Source: Albimonas donghaensis (GTDB taxonomy: Bacteria; Pseudomonadota; Alphaproteobacteria; Rhodobacterales; Rhodobacteraceae). From it: a stretch of 64,000 bases of DNA. Shown in pieces: positions 45,782 to 55,244 of the stretch. The stretch spans positions 248,001 to 312,000 of the forward strand of contig NZ_FNMZ01000003.1 of NCBI RefSeq assembly GCF_900106695.1. Reading direction: 5' to 3'. Within the stretch, counting starts at the first letter, position 1, and each line of letters opens with the position of its first letter. The notes under the pieces are model-generated. The model made no database searches. It was not told the DNA's origin and saw only the letters and a list, made by a program, of their open reading frames with translations. Position numbers and translations under genes: made by a program.

Positions 45782-46834
45782 ATGAGCGAAGCGCAAGAAG
45801 GCGCCGCCGCGCAGGCCGTCCATCCCCGCCGGGTGTTCTCGGGCGTGCAGCCCACCGGCAACCTGCACCTGGGCAACTATCTGGGCGCGGTGAAGCGCTT
45901 CGTCCAGATGCAGGAGGAGTGGGACTGCGAAAAGCTCTACTGCATGGTCGACCTGCACGCGCTGACCATCAATCCCGACCCGGCCGAGCTGACCCGCGCC
46001 ACGCGAGAGCTCGCCGCCGCCTTCATCGCCTGCGGGCTCGATCCCGCCAAGTCGATGCTGTTCAACCAGAGCCGCGTCTCCGCCCATGCCGAGCTCGCTT
46101 GGGTGTTCAACTGCGTCGCCCGCGTCGGCTGGGTGAACCGGATGACCCAGTTCAAGGAGAAGGCCGGCAAGAACCGGGAGGCCGCCTCGGTGGGGCTCTA
46201 CGCCTATCCGGTGCTGATGGCCGCCGACATCCTGGCCTACCGCGCCACCCATGTGCCGGTGGGCGAGGACCAGAAGCAGCACCTTGAGCTGACCCGCGAC
46301 ATCGCCATCAAGTTCAACAACGACTACGGCCGCCCCAACCATTTCCCGGAGGTCGAGCCGCTTATCGAAGGCGCCGCGACCCGGGTCATGTCCCTGCGCG
46401 ACGGCTCCAAGAAGATGTCGAAGTCCGACGCCTCGGACATGTCGCGGATCAACCTGACCGACGACGCCGACGCCATCGCCCAGAAGATCCGCAAGGCCCG
46501 CACCGACCCCGAGCCCCTGCCCGAGAGCATCGAGGGCCTGGCCGAGCGGCCGGAGGCGAAGAACCTCGTGGGCATCTACGCGGCGCTGGCCGACCTGACG
46601 CCTGCGGGGGTGCTCGCCGAATGGGGCGGCAAGCCGTTCTCGGAGTTCAAGCCGGCGCTGGCGGATCTGTCGGTGGCCATGCTCGCCCCCATCGCGGGCC
46701 GGATGCGGGAGCTTCTGGCCGACATCCCCGAGATCGACGCGGTGCTGGAAAAGGGCGCCGAGCGCGCCGCCGCCATCGCCGCCCCGGTGATGGCCGAGAC
46801 CTACGAGGCCGTGGGCCTGATCGGCCGCCGCTGA
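45782..46834 (+). CDS. trpS: tryptophanyl-tRNA synthetase
   Basis: A 350-residue class I aminoacyl-tRNA synthetase. The HIGH-type motif is [19 protein letters not shown]; the KMSKS loop is [27 protein letters not shown] is the usual tryptophan-binding-site block. Length is typical. GGAGG and AGGAGAA lie just before the ATG. A hairpin follows the stop codon. Confidence 0.98.
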   Translation: MSEAQEGAAAQAVHPRRVFSGVQPTGNLHLGNYLGAVKRFVQMQEEWDCEKLYCMVDLHALTINPDPAELTRATRELAAAFIACGLDPAKSMLFNQSRVSAHAELAWVFNCVARVGWVNRMTQFKEKAGKNREAASVGLYAYPVLMAADILAYRATHVPVGEDQKQHLELTRDIAIKFNNDYGRPNHFPEVEPLIEGAATRVMSLRDGSKKMSKSDASDMSRINLTDDADAIAQKIRKARTDPEPLPESIEGLAERPEAKNLVGIYAALADLTPAGVLAEWGGKPFSEFKPALADLSVAMLAPIAGRMRELLADIPEIDAVLEKGAERAAAIAAPVMAETYEAVGLIGRR

Positions 46835-46843
46835 TCCTGCGAA

Positions 46844-46876
46844 GCGCCCGGGCGGGGAAACCGCTCGGCCGGGCGC
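46844..46876 (+). terminator. terminator-like hairpin after trpS
   Basis: GCGCCCGG (46844-46851) pairs with CCGGGCGC (46869-46876) about 10 bases after the trpS stop. The loop includes a small GCGG-GGAAA-CCGC hairpin. No T-run. Confidence 0.5.
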
Positions 46877-46949
46877 CCCTGTCTCCGCGCCGCGCGGGCG
46901 GGCCCAGGGGGCTCTCGCCACAGCCGACGCGCGGCTCCCGGCCTTGCGA

Positions 46950-47633
46950 TCAGGCGAGCCCCACGGCCTTTCGCGCCAGCGCGGGCAGCTCCGAAAACGC
47001 CGAGAAACTCGCGAAGGGGGCCAGCGCCTCGGGCGTGGATTTCCGGTAGCCCTCCAGGTGCAGCAGGAAGGGCAGACCGGCGGCGGCCGCGGTCTCGGCG
47101 TCGGTTTCGCTGTCGCCCACATAGGCCGCGGGCCCCTCGCCCAGCGGGGCCAGCGCCGCGCCGATCACCCTCGGATCGGGCTTGAGCACTTCCGTCCCGC
47201 CCTCGCCCCGCACGCTGTCGCCGCCCACCACATGCGCCACCTCGAAGCCCAGCCCCGCCAGCAGGCGCCGGGCCTTGGCCTCGGTCTTCTGTGTGCACAC
47301 GGCGATCCGCCAGCCCTCGGCGGCCAGCGCCGCCAGCGCCGCCGCCGCGCCCGGATAGGCGGTCGAGGCCTCCAGCGGGTCGTAGCCGGCGCGGAACGCT
47401 TCGAGGAAAGGGGTGACGTCGCCGCCCGGCACGCCGCCGGTATGGGTCAGCAGGCGCTCCACCTGCACCCGCTGGCCGCGGCCGACGAAGGTCTTGTAGG
47501 TCTCCACATCCACCGGCGGCCGGCCGAGACCGGCCAGCACCCGGTTGCCCGCGGCGCAGAGGCTCGGCGCGCTGTCGGCCAGGGTGCCGTCCAGGTCGCA
47601 GACCAGGCGGGGAGCGTGTCCGGAGGCGCTCAT
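46950..47633 (-). CDS. HAD-superfamily phosphatase (phosphoglycolate phosphatase-like)
   Basis: A 227-residue HAD hydrolase. Motif I is LVCDLDGTLADSAPSLC, motif II ends AVCTQKTEAKARRLL, the Lys motif is VLKPDPRVI and motif IV is AAYVGDSETDAETAAAAG. The string CDLDGTLADSAP and cap size suggest the Gph group, which clears 2-phosphoglycolate, but similar enzymes cleave other sugar phosphates or pyrophosphate. The ATG overlaps the stop of the DUF2798 gene (ATGA), so translation is coupled. It is convergent with trpS. Confidence 0.85.
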   Translation of the reverse strand: MSASGHAPRLVCDLDGTLADSAPSLCAAGNRVLAGLGRPPVDVETYKTFVGRGQRVQVERLLTHTGGVPGGDVTPFLEAFRAGYDPLEASTAYPGAAAALAALAAEGWRIAVCTQKTEAKARRLLAGLGFEVAHVVGGDSVRGEGGTEVLKPDPRVIGAALAPLGEGPAAYVGDSETDAETAAAAGLPFLLHLEGYRKSTPEALAPFASFSAFSELPALARKAVGLA

Positions 47634-47881
47634 GCCTGCGGCCCCTCGCCGGACGCGGGCGCCCGCACCAGCTTCGCCACCATGCGGCGCACCACAGGGG
47701 CCACCACCAGCACCGTGGGGAAGGCCACCGCCCAGGAGGTGGGCCAAGTCTCGGCCAGCCAGATGACGGCGGCCTCGGCGTTCACCCCCAGCGCGCGGAA
47801 GATCGCCACGCCGGAGACGATGAGGCTCATCAGCCCCGACAGCAGCAGGCCGAACAGGATCGGGGCGAAACGGGGATGCAT
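47630..47881 (-). CDS. DUF2798 small membrane protein
   Basis: An 83-residue protein with two predicted membrane helices. It starts MHPRFAPILFGLLLSGLMSLIVSGVA and has WLAETWPTSWAVAFPTVLVVAP, the DUF2798 pattern. Function unknown. Its stop codon overlaps the start of the HAD phosphatase gene. Upstream at 47885-47985 lies a degenerate GTCTGGGTCCGGGG-type repeat with no gene. Confidence 0.8.
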   Translation of the reverse strand: MHPRFAPILFGLLLSGLMSLIVSGVAIFRALGVNAEAAVIWLAETWPTSWAVAFPTVLVVAPVVRRMVAKLVRAPASGEGPQA

Positions 47882-47995
47882 GCGGACGCGCTCCGTGTCT
47901 GGGTGCAGGGTCGTGTCTGGGTCCGGGGGTCAGCCTGGGTCCGGGGTGGTCTGGGAGCGGGGCCGCGTCCGGGCGCCGGGTCGGGCCGGACCGGC

Positions 47996-49192
47996 TCAGG
48001 CCGCCCTGCGCCGGGACCGCGCCGCGAGTATATACAGCGCCACCGGCGCCAGCATCACCGTCGCCGAGACCAGCGGCAGCGGCGCCGCGCCCAGCGCCTC
48101 GTATCCCACCGCCGCGACCACGGAGCCGCCCGCCATGCCGAGATAGACCGCCGAGCCGTTCAGCGCCAGCGCCAGCGGCGCGCGGTCCCCGGTCTGGGCC
48201 ACCAGCAGGCTCTGCACCGGCGCCATGTAGCCCATCGACAGGCCCGACCACAAAGCCAGCACCGTCAGCGCCGCCGCGGGATGGCCCGCCGCGACGGGCA
48301 TCGAGATCATGCAGGCCAGGCTGCCCAGCAGGCAGATCATGCAGGTGACGGATTCGCCGAAGGCCCGGCTCGACATCGCGCCGCCGACATTGCCGATCAC
48401 CCCGCCCAGCCCGCAGGCCAGCAGCGCCGGGGGGATCAGACCGACCGGCTGGTCCGCGGCCTCGACCAGCCAGATGGCGACGAGCGCGTAGGTGGAGAAC
48501 TGCGCGGTGATCGCCAGCCCGGTGACCGCGATGGTCATCGCCGCCGCCCGATCGCCCAGCACCTCGCCCAGCGCGGCCAGCGAGGCCCGCGCGCCCCGGT
48601 TCGCCGCCGGCAGCATGCCCCGGATCACCGGCGCCGCCAGCACCGCCGCGACCGCCAGCGCGCCCCACGCCCAGCGCCAGCCGAAGCTCTGCGCCAGCTG
48701 GCTGGCCAGCGGGATGCCCGCGACCGAGGCGATGGACATGCCGCCGAACACGATGGCGAGCGCGCGCGCCCGGTCCTCCGGCGGGACCATCGACGCCGCC
48801 GCCGCGGTCAGCGTCGGCCCCGTCGCCGCCGCGCCGACCGCCATGATCAGGCGCGAGGCCACCACGGTTTCATAGTCCTGCGCCACCGCCGACAGGGCGC
48901 AGCCCGCCGCGACGCAGAGCAGCCCGCCCGCGATCACGTCGCGGCGCGCCACATGCCCGATCAGCGTCTGCGCCGCCGGCGCGGCCACCGCGTAGAGCAG
49001 CGCGAACACCGTCACCAGCCCGGCGATGGCCGAGGGCGCGACGTCCAGCGCCGCGCTCATCTCCACCACCATGCCGACCGCGCCCAGCGAGGCGACGCCG
49101 ATCAGGAAATAGGCCGCGCCCAGCGCGGCCAGCGCGATGGCCGGGGTGCGGGGCGACGCCTCGCAGGCGGCGGGATCAGGGTGGAAAGTCAT
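47996..49192 (-). CDS. MFS transporter (drug/arabinose-efflux-like)
   Basis: A 398-residue protein with 12 membrane helices. Motifs include SLGAVGMVVEMSAALDVAPSAIAGLVTVFAL, the loop IGHVARRDVIAGGLLC (motif A-like) and FGGMSIASVAGIPLASQLAQSFGWRW (motif C-like, typical of exporters). It most resembles DHA1-type efflux pumps. The ATG at 49192 was chosen because an AGGA lies eight bases upstream; an in-frame ATG at 49240 has no ribosome binding site and would add 16 unlike residues. Substrate unknown. Confidence 0.84.
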   Translation of the reverse strand: MTFHPDPAACEASPRTPAIALAALGAAYFLIGVASLGAVGMVVEMSAALDVAPSAIAGLVTVFALLYAVAAPAAQTLIGHVARRDVIAGGLLCVAAGCALSAVAQDYETVVASRLIMAVGAAATGPTLTAAAASMVPPEDRARALAIVFGGMSIASVAGIPLASQLAQSFGWRWAWGALAVAAVLAAPVIRGMLPAANRGARASLAALGEVLGDRAAAMTIAVTGLAITAQFSTYALVAIWLVEAADQPVGLIPPALLACGLGGVIGNVGGAMSSRAFGESVTCMICLLGSLACMISMPVAAGHPAAALTVLALWSGLSMGYMAPVQSLLVAQTGDRAPLALALNGSAVYLGMAGGSVVAAVGYEALGAAPLPLVSATVMLAPVALYILAARSRRRAA

Positions 49193-49350
49193 GCGGACAT
49201 CCTGCTCGGGCGGAAGCGACGCGCTGTTGTTGCGCCGCATGATACTAAGGCGAGCATATATTGCCAGACCGCCGCCACGACAAGCGCAACCCCGCGAACG
49301 CGACGTTTCGCACGGGCGCCGCCGCGGCGCGCAGACCGTCCCCGGCGGCG

Positions 49351-50319
49351 TCAGCCTCCGGCGGAAGGCGCATCGACGGCGGCGACGGCGGCGCCGCAGG
49401 GCTCTCCGGGAAACTCGATCTCCAGCGTGACATGGCCGATGCCGAACCGGGCGCCCAGCGTCTCGCGCACCCGGATCCGGACGGCGGAGACCGCCTCGGC
49501 GCCCGCGCTCTCGCTGACCAGATGCGCCTCCAGCGACAGCCGCCGCTCATCGATCCGCCACAGGTGGACATGGTGGACCGAGGCCACGCCCTCCACCGCC
49601 TCCATCGCCGCGCGCACGTCCTCGCGGGCCGGGGCGTCGGGAGCGGCGTTCATCAGGATGCGGATGCTCTCCTTCAGGTCGCCCCAGCAATGGCGGATGA
49701 TCCAGACCGAGATCAGCAGGGTCAGCAGCCCGTCCACCCGCATCCAGCCGAGCGTCGCCACCGCCACGCCCCCCACGATCACCGCGGCCGAAGCCCCGGC
49801 GTCGGCGAGGTTGTGCAGGAAGGCGGCGCGCAGGTTGAGACTGTCCTTCGCCTGCGCCCGGATCAGCAGGGCGGTGCCGATGTCGATGACCAGCGCCAGC
49901 GCGGCGATCCAGACCACCACCCAGCCATCCACCGGCTGCGGGTCGATCAGGCGGCCGGCCGCCTCCCAAACCAGGAACAGCGAGATCACGATCAGCGTGG
50001 TGAGGTTGATGAGCGCGGCCACGACCTCGGCGCGGGCGTAGCCGAAGGTCATCACGTCGTCCGCCGGACGGCGGGAGATGCGCCGCGCCGCGAAGGCGAC
50101 CAGCAGCGCCATGGCGTCGGACAGGTTGTGCAGCGCGTCGGCGATCAGCATGAGGCTGCCCGACAGGATGCCGCCGACGATCTGCGCGACCGTGAGCGCG
50201 AGGTTCACCGCCACCGCCCAGCCGATGCGCCCGTCGCCGGCATGGGCGTGGGCATGCCCGTGCGAATGCGAATGCCCATGGGGACGGGCGGGTCCGCGGT
50301 GAGGATGATCATGCGCCAT
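49351..50319 (-). CDS. cation diffusion facilitator (CDF) metal exporter
   Basis: A 322-residue inner-membrane protein with six helices. The N-terminus is His-rich (HGHSHSHGHAHAHAGD), as in Zn/Cd/Co exporters of the CzcD/ZitB type. The helix II site is ADALHNLSDAMALLVAF and the helix V site is AAFLHNLADAGASAAVI, giving the H-x-x-x-D and H-x-x-x-D pairs that bind zinc. The C-terminal domain (HHVHLWRIDERRLSLEAHLV) is the cytosolic metal-sensing fold. It probably exports zinc in exchange for protons. Divergent from gpmI. Confidence 0.93.
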   Translation of the reverse strand: MAHDHPHRGPARPHGHSHSHGHAHAHAGDGRIGWAVAVNLALTVAQIVGGILSGSLMLIADALHNLSDAMALLVAFAARRISRRPADDVMTFGYARAEVVAALINLTTLIVISLFLVWEAAGRLIDPQPVDGWVVVWIAALALVIDIGTALLIRAQAKDSLNLRAAFLHNLADAGASAAVIVGGVAVATLGWMRVDGLLTLLISVWIIRHCWGDLKESIRILMNAAPDAPAREDVRAAMEAVEGVASVHHVHLWRIDERRLSLEAHLVSESAGAEAVSAVRIRVRETLGARFGIGHVTLEIEFPGEPCGAAVAAVDAPSAGG

Positions 50320-50414
50320 GGAGCCACGTTAACGCCCCCCGACCCGCGCGCCGGCGCCGCCTTTCGTCTCCCCCGGGGGCGCCCTAGTCTCCGCCCAGCT
50401 TCAGGAGACACCCG

Positions 50415-51977
50415 ATGACCGACGCCCCCGCTTCCGCCATCCCGAAACCCGTGGTGCTGGTGATCCTCGACGGATGGGGCCTGCGCCCGGAGACCGAGGG
50501 CAACGCCGTCGCCCAGGCGCATACCCCGACCTTCGACGCGCTGATGGCGGGGGCCCCGAATTCCACCCTCACCGCCTGCGGGAACGCCGTGGGCCTGCCC
50601 GAGGGGCAGATGGGCAATTCCGAGGTCGGCCACACCAATATCGGCGCCGGGCGCATCGTGTGGATGGACCTGCCCAAGATCGACCGGGCGCTGGAGGACG
50701 GCGCCTTCGCCGCCAACGCCACGCTCAAGGGCTTCATCGACAAGCTCAAGGCCTCGGGCGGGACGGCGCATCTGGCGGGGCTGGTGTCGCCGGGCGGGGT
50801 GCATTCGCATCAGCGCCACGTGGCCGAGACCGCGAAGATCGTCGCCGCCGCCGGGGTGCCGGTGCGCATCCACGCCTTCACCGACGGCCGCGACACGCCG
50901 CCCAAATCCGCGCCCAGCGACCTCGCCTGGCTGGAGGACGCGGTGGCCGGGGCCGGGGACATCGCCGTGGCCAGCGTCTCGGGCCGGTTCTACGCCATGG
51001 ACCGGGACAACCGCTGGGACCGGGTCAGCCGCGCCTTCGCCGTGATGACCGCCGGCGAGGGCGAGACCGCGCCCTCCGCCGCCGACGCCATCGCCGCGGC
51101 GCATGAGGCCGGCGACACCGACGAATTCGTGCCGCCCTGCGCCATCAACGGCTATGCCGGGATGACCGACGGCGACGGGCTGCTGTTCCTGAACTTCCGG
51201 GCCGACCGGGCGCGGGAGATCCTCGCCGCCCTCGCCGATCCGGATTTCGACGCCTTCGACGCCTCCGCCCGGCCCGATTTCGCGGCGGTGGCGGGGATGG
51301 TCGAGTATTCCGACAAGCACAACGCCTACATGGACGTGCTGTTCCCCTCGGAAGAAATCGTCAACACGCTCGGCGCCTGGGTCTCCTCCCATGACAAGCG
51401 CCAGATGCGGCTGGCGGAGACGGAGAAATACCCGCACGTCACCTTCTTCCTGAACGGCGGGGAGGAGACGCCGGACAAGGGCGAGGACCGCCACGTCGCG
51501 CCCTCCCCCCATATCCGCACCTACGACCTTCAGCCCGAAATGGCGGAGCCCGAGGTGACCCATCGCCTGGTCGAGGCGATCCGCGGCGGCAAGCATGACC
51601 TGATCGTGTGCAACTTCGCCAACCCGGACATGGTGGGCCATACCGGCGACCTCGGCGCGGCGATCGCGGCCTGCGAGGCGGTGGACGCGGGGCTCGGCAA
51701 GGCGGTGCGTGCGCTGGAGGCCGCGGGGGGGGCGATGATCGTCACCGCCGACCACGGCAATTGCGAAACGATGATCGACCCCGAGAGCGGCGGGCCCCAC
51801 ACCGCCCACACGCTCAACCCGGTGCCGGTGATCCTGGTCGGCGGGCCCGAGGGCGCGCGGCTGCGCGACGGCGGCGTGCTGGGGGATCTCGCGCCCACGC
51901 TGCTGGAGCTGATGCGCCTGCCCCAGCCCGAGGAGATGACCGGCGCCTCCCTCCTGATCCGCGCCAACGCGGAATGA
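50415..51977 (+). CDS. gpmI: 2,3-bisphosphoglycerate-independent phosphoglycerate mutase
   Basis: A 520-residue manganese enzyme of glycolysis and gluconeogenesis that interconverts 3- and 2-phosphoglycerate. It starts KPVVLVILDGWGLRPETEGN with the first metal Asp; Ser69 in GNSEVGHTNIGAGR is the phosphorylated nucleophile; VHSHQRHV, RIHAFTDGRDTPPKSA and VTADHGNCETM give the remaining metal ligands. GGAGAC precedes the ATG. It heads the gpmI-M23-ctpA-rppH run, a well-known alphaproteobacterial order. Confidence 0.98.
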   Translation: MTDAPASAIPKPVVLVILDGWGLRPETEGNAVAQAHTPTFDALMAGAPNSTLTACGNAVGLPEGQMGNSEVGHTNIGAGRIVWMDLPKIDRALEDGAFAANATLKGFIDKLKASGGTAHLAGLVSPGGVHSHQRHVAETAKIVAAAGVPVRIHAFTDGRDTPPKSAPSDLAWLEDAVAGAGDIAVASVSGRFYAMDRDNRWDRVSRAFAVMTAGEGETAPSAADAIAAAHEAGDTDEFVPPCAINGYAGMTDGDGLLFLNFRADRAREILAALADPDFDAFDASARPDFAAVAGMVEYSDKHNAYMDVLFPSEEIVNTLGAWVSSHDKRQMRLAETEKYPHVTFFLNGGEETPDKGEDRHVAPSPHIRTYDLQPEMAEPEVTHRLVEAIRGGKHDLIVCNFANPDMVGHTGDLGAAIAACEAVDAGLGKAVRALEAAGGAMIVTADHGNCETMIDPESGGPHTAHTLNPVPVILVGGPEGARLRDGGVLGDLAPTLLELMRLPQPEEMTGASLLIRANAE

Positions 51978-52101
51978 TCCCGGCCCGGCGCAAGCGAGCG
52001 GGGCCGAGGTTGACCGCGCAAGCGCAGGGAGCCCCGATGCCGGGCCTCGACCGACCAACGGCGCGCCCCTTGAAGGGGCGGATTTCAAAAAGGTTGGGCG
52101 C

Positions 52102-52184
52102 GAGCCTCGCTTCGCTCGGGTTTCGGCCTGCGGCCGGAGGGGAGGGGAGCCTCGCTTCGCTCGGGAACCGGCCTGCGGCCGGAG
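52102..52184 (+). repeat. two 38-bp direct repeats, 45-bp period, between gpmI and the M23-like gene
   Basis: GAGCCTCGCTTCGCTCGGG plus GGCCTGCGGCCGGAG occurs at 52102-52139 and again at 52147-52184, differing at only a few positions. Each half can fold into a small hairpin. The period is 15 codons and would be in frame with the next gene, but the composition looks intergenic. Confidence 0.75.
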
Positions 52185-53347
52185 TGGGGCGGGGCGGCTG
52201 GCTACGAGGTTTCTGGCTGGGGATGTCCTTGGGTCTGGCCGTGGCCGCTCCTATCGCTGCGGAAACCGCCGCAGCCCTGATCGCCAAGGCCGACGCGGCG
52301 CTGGCGCAGGCGGACCGCGGGCTTGCGGCCTCGGCCGGGGGCGATGCGGAACGGCGGCTGGCGGCGCTGGACCGCGCCAAGACGGCCGCGGAGCAGGCGC
52401 TCGCCGCCATGCGGGCCGGCCTGCGGGAGGCCGCGTCGCGTGAGGCGCAGCTCTCGGAAGGCGCGGAGGCCGCGCGGGACGGCTCGCAGCTGGCGCTCGC
52501 CCTGCTCGCCGCCCGCGCCCGGGCGCCGCTCGCAGCGCAGGCCGCGCAACCGGCCGGACCGCTCGCCGCCGCCCGCGGGGCCTGGCTGACCGCGGCGCTC
52601 GGCCCCGGCCGCGCGGCGCAGGCCGGCGATCTCGCCGCCGCCGCCGACGACGCGCGTCGGGCCGAAGGCCAGGCCCGCAGAGCCTGGGCGCGGATGCGCG
52701 CCGCCCGCGAGGATCTCGACGACGCGCGCCGCCCCATCGCCGCCGCCGCCCGGCGCAATCCCGACGTGGCCCTCACCTTCGCCCCGCCGCGCCTGCGCGA
52801 GGCCCGCGCCGCCCTCGAAGCCTTCGCCGAGGCCGCCGCCCGCGCCGCCGCCGCGGGCCCCGATCCGGCCCCCTCCGCGCCCCCGCCCCGCGGCTTCGTC
52901 CCCGGCGCCCTGCCGCTGCCCGCCCCCGGCCGGATCCTCGCCCGTTACGGGGAATTCGACGCCTTCGGCCAGCGCAACGAGGGGCTGGAGATCGGCGCCC
53001 CCGAATGGGCCCGCCCGCGCAGCCCGTTCCTCGCCTCGGTCCGCTATGCCGGGCCCATCGGCGGCCGCCGCCTGGGCGTGGCGCTGGAGCCCGCGCCGGG
53101 CCGGCTGCTGATTCTCGCCGGCCTCGCCGCCATCACGGTCGAGGCCGGAGAGGTGGTCCGCGCGGGCCAGCCGGTCGGTCAATTGGCCGTCATCGACGCC
53201 GTGGGCGAGGAATTTCTGGTTGAAGCCCCCGCGGAGGGGGGCGCACTGTCCCGCGCAATGCTCTATGTCGAAGTGCGGGAGGACGGCGCGCCCGTCCCGC
53301 CCGCCAACTGGTTCGCACTCCCCCAAGGAAGGGCCGGAACGCCATGA
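52184..53347 (+). CDS. EnvC/M23-like murein hydrolase activator or degenerate LytM-domain protein
   Basis: The protein has a signal-like segment (WLRGFWLGMSLGLAVAAPIAA), a long Ala-rich helical region that should form coiled coils (residues of about 30-210), and a C-terminal LytM/M23-like domain from PAPGRILARYGEFDAFGQRNEGLEI to the end. Position between gpmI and ctpA is where alphaproteobacteria carry an EnvC-like gene. The metal-binding H-x-x-x-D and HxH of active M23 peptidases are not seen, so it probably activates amidases rather than cutting itself. The start is uncertain: GTG at 52184 gives a good signal peptide, ATG at 52223 a shorter one, and ATG at 51974 overlaps the gpmI stop (ATGA) but would translate the 45-bp repeats. 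The stop overlaps the ctpA start. Confidence 0.78.
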   Translation: MGRGGWLRGFWLGMSLGLAVAAPIAAETAAALIAKADAALAQADRGLAASAGGDAERRLAALDRAKTAAEQALAAMRAGLREAASREAQLSEGAEAARDGSQLALALLAARARAPLAAQAAQPAGPLAAARGAWLTAALGPGRAAQAGDLAAAADDARRAEGQARRAWARMRAAREDLDDARRPIAAAARRNPDVALTFAPPRLREARAALEAFAEAAARAAAAGPDPAPSAPPPRGFVPGALPLPAPGRILARYGEFDAFGQRNEGLEIGAPEWARPRSPFLASVRYAGPIGGRRLGVALEPAPGRLLILAGLAAITVEAGEVVRAGQPVGQLAVIDAVGEEFLVEAPAEGGALSRAMLYVEVREDGAPVPPANWFALPQGRAGTP

Positions 53348-54669
53348 AGAAACTCGTCGTCGCAGCCCTCGGGGGCGCGCTCGCCGGAGCGGTCATCACC
53401 GCTCCGTTCGCCGTCCCGCTGAGCGCCCAGGAAAGCGACGCCCGCACCACCTACGAATATCTCGACCTGTTCGGCGACATTTTCGAGCGCGTGCGCGCCT
53501 CGTATGTGGAGAAGGCGGACGAGAAGGCCCTGATCGAGAGCGCCATCAACGGCATGCTCGCGTCGCTGGACCCGCATTCGTCCTATCTGCCCCCCAGCGC
53601 CTTCGACGACATGAAGGTGCAGACCAAGGGCGAGTTCGGGGGCCTCGGGATCGAGGTCACCATGGAGAACGGCTTCATCAAGGTGGTGTCGCCGATCGAC
53701 GACACCCCCGCGGCCGAGGCCGGGGTCGAGTCCAACGACTTCATCACCCATATCGACGGCGAGAGCGTGCTGGGCCTGACCCTCGCGGACGCGGTGGACA
53801 AGATGCGCGGGCCGGTCGGCTCGGACATCACCATCACCATCGTGCGCGAAGGCGCCGACGAGCCCTTCGACGTCGTGATCACCCGCGCCAACATCAAGAT
53901 CGCCGCGGCCAAGGGCCGGGTCGAGGGCGATGTGGGCGTGCTGCGCGTGACCCAGTTCACCCAGCAGACCTTCGAGAACCTGCAGGAGAGCATCCTGAAG
54001 GTGCAGGAGGAAATGGGCGGCGCGGACAACGTGAAGGGCTACGTGCTCGACCTGCGCAACAATCCGGGCGGGCTGCTCAACCAGGCGGTGGCGGTCTCCG
54101 ACGCCTTCCTCGAGTCGGGCGAGATCGTCTCCACCCGCGGCCGCGACCCGCAGGACATGGATCGCTACCAGGCCGAGGCCGGCGACCTGACCGGCGGCAA
54201 GCCGATGGTGGTGCTGATCAACGGCGGCTCCGCCTCGGCCTCCGAGATCGTGGCGGGCGCCCTGCAGGACCATCGCCGGGCGATCATCCTGGGCTCCAAG
54301 TCCTTCGGCAAGGGCTCGGTCCAGACGATCATGCCGCTGTCGGGCAAGGGCGCGATCCGGCTGACCACGGCGCGCTACTACACGCCGTCCGGCCGCTCCA
54401 TCCAGGCGCTGGGCATCGAGCCCGACATCCTGATCGAGCAGCGCGCCCTGGCGCCCGAGGACGACGAGAACGGCCCGCCGCCGCGCACCCGGTCCGAGGC
54501 CGACCTGCGGGGCAGCCTGGAGAACGCGCTGACCGACGACGAGCGCAAGCACCTGGAGGACGAGCGGGCCCGCCACGAGGCGACCGCCGAGCTTCGCCGC
54601 CAGGACCTTCAGCTCGCCTATGCGCTGGACGTGCTGACCGGCCTGTCGGTCTACGGCGCGGATCGCTGA
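53344..54669 (+). CDS. ctpA: S41-family carboxy-terminal processing protease
   Basis: A 441-residue periplasmic protease. A signal peptide ([23 protein letters not shown]) is followed by an N-terminal helical part with [16 protein letters not shown], a PDZ domain (about 95-180; [16 protein letters not shown]) and the S41 core: [20 protein letters not shown], Ser298 in [13 protein letters not shown], and Lys323 in SFGKGSVQT as the Ser/Lys dyad. Such enzymes trim periplasmic proteins and often control murein hydrolases; the adjacent EnvC-like gene fits that role. The ATG overlaps the upstream stop codon (ATGA). Confidence 0.96.
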   Translation: MKKLVVAALGGALAGAVITAPFAVPLSAQESDARTTYEYLDLFGDIFERVRASYVEKADEKALIESAINGMLASLDPHSSYLPPSAFDDMKVQTKGEFGGLGIEVTMENGFIKVVSPIDDTPAAEAGVESNDFITHIDGESVLGLTLADAVDKMRGPVGSDITITIVREGADEPFDVVITRANIKIAAAKGRVEGDVGVLRVTQFTQQTFENLQESILKVQEEMGGADNVKGYVLDLRNNPGGLLNQAVAVSDAFLESGEIVSTRGRDPQDMDRYQAEAGDLTGGKPMVVLINGGSASASEIVAGALQDHRRAIILGSKSFGKGSVQTIMPLSGKGAIRLTTARYYTPSGRSIQALGIEPDILIEQRALAPEDDENGPPPRTRSEADLRGSLENALTDDERKHLEDERARHEATAELRRQDLQLAYALDVLTGLSVYGADR

Positions 54670-54682
54670 GGGGGCCAGGCGC

Positions 54683-55186
54683 ATGAGCGGACGGCCCGAG
54701 CCCACGCCCGAGGAGATCGCGGCGCTTCCCTATCGGCCCTGCGTGGGGCTGATGATCCTGAACCGGGAGAGCGCGATCTTCGTGGGTCAGCGGCTGGATT
54801 TCCGCTCGGACGCCTGGCAGATGCCCCAGGGCGGCATCGACAAGGGCGAGGCGCCGCTGGAGGCGGCGCTTCGCGAATTGTGGGAAGAGACCGGGATCAC
54901 CCGCGACAAGGTCACCCTGCTGGCCGAGGGCCGGGACTGGATCCCCTACGACCTGCCCGCGAACCTGGTGCCGAAACTGTGGAAGGGGAAGTACCGGGGC
55001 CAGAACCAGCGCTGGTTCGCCTTCCGCTTCCACGGGCCGGACGCCGACGTGAACATCGCCACCGAGCATCCCGAGTTCAGCCGCTGGGAATGGTCCCCGC
55101 GCGACAAGGTGCTGGACCGGATCGTGCCGTTCAAGCGCGCCACCTATCGCAAGGTGCTGGCGGAGTTCGACCACCTCTGGCCGTAA
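54683..55186 (+). CDS. rppH: RNA pyrophosphohydrolase (Nudix)
   Basis: A 167-residue Nudix hydrolase that converts 5'-triphosphate or diphosphate mRNA ends to monophosphate and so starts RNase E decay. It has [21 protein letters not shown] near the start and the Nudix box [22 protein letters not shown] at about 50-71, plus the C-terminal [13 protein letters not shown] block typical of RppH/NudH rather than general Nudix enzymes. Last gene of the gpmI run, 13 bases after ctpA. Confidence 0.95.
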   Translation: MSGRPEPTPEEIAALPYRPCVGLMILNRESAIFVGQRLDFRSDAWQMPQGGIDKGEAPLEAALRELWEETGITRDKVTLLAEGRDWIPYDLPANLVPKLWKGKYRGQNQRWFAFRFHGPDADVNIATEHPEFSRWEWSPRDKVLDRIVPFKRATYRKVLAEFDHLWP

Positions 55187-55244
55187 GGGCCGGCCCTCGC
55201 CGGCCCCCGTGCTGACCCCCGCTCAGCGCCGTGTCCGAAAGGGC

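Noticed and set aside
47882-47995. GTCTGGGTCCGGGG-like repeats upstream of the DUF2798 gene
   Set aside because: The copies are short and degenerate with irregular spacing, so they were treated as low-complexity spacer.
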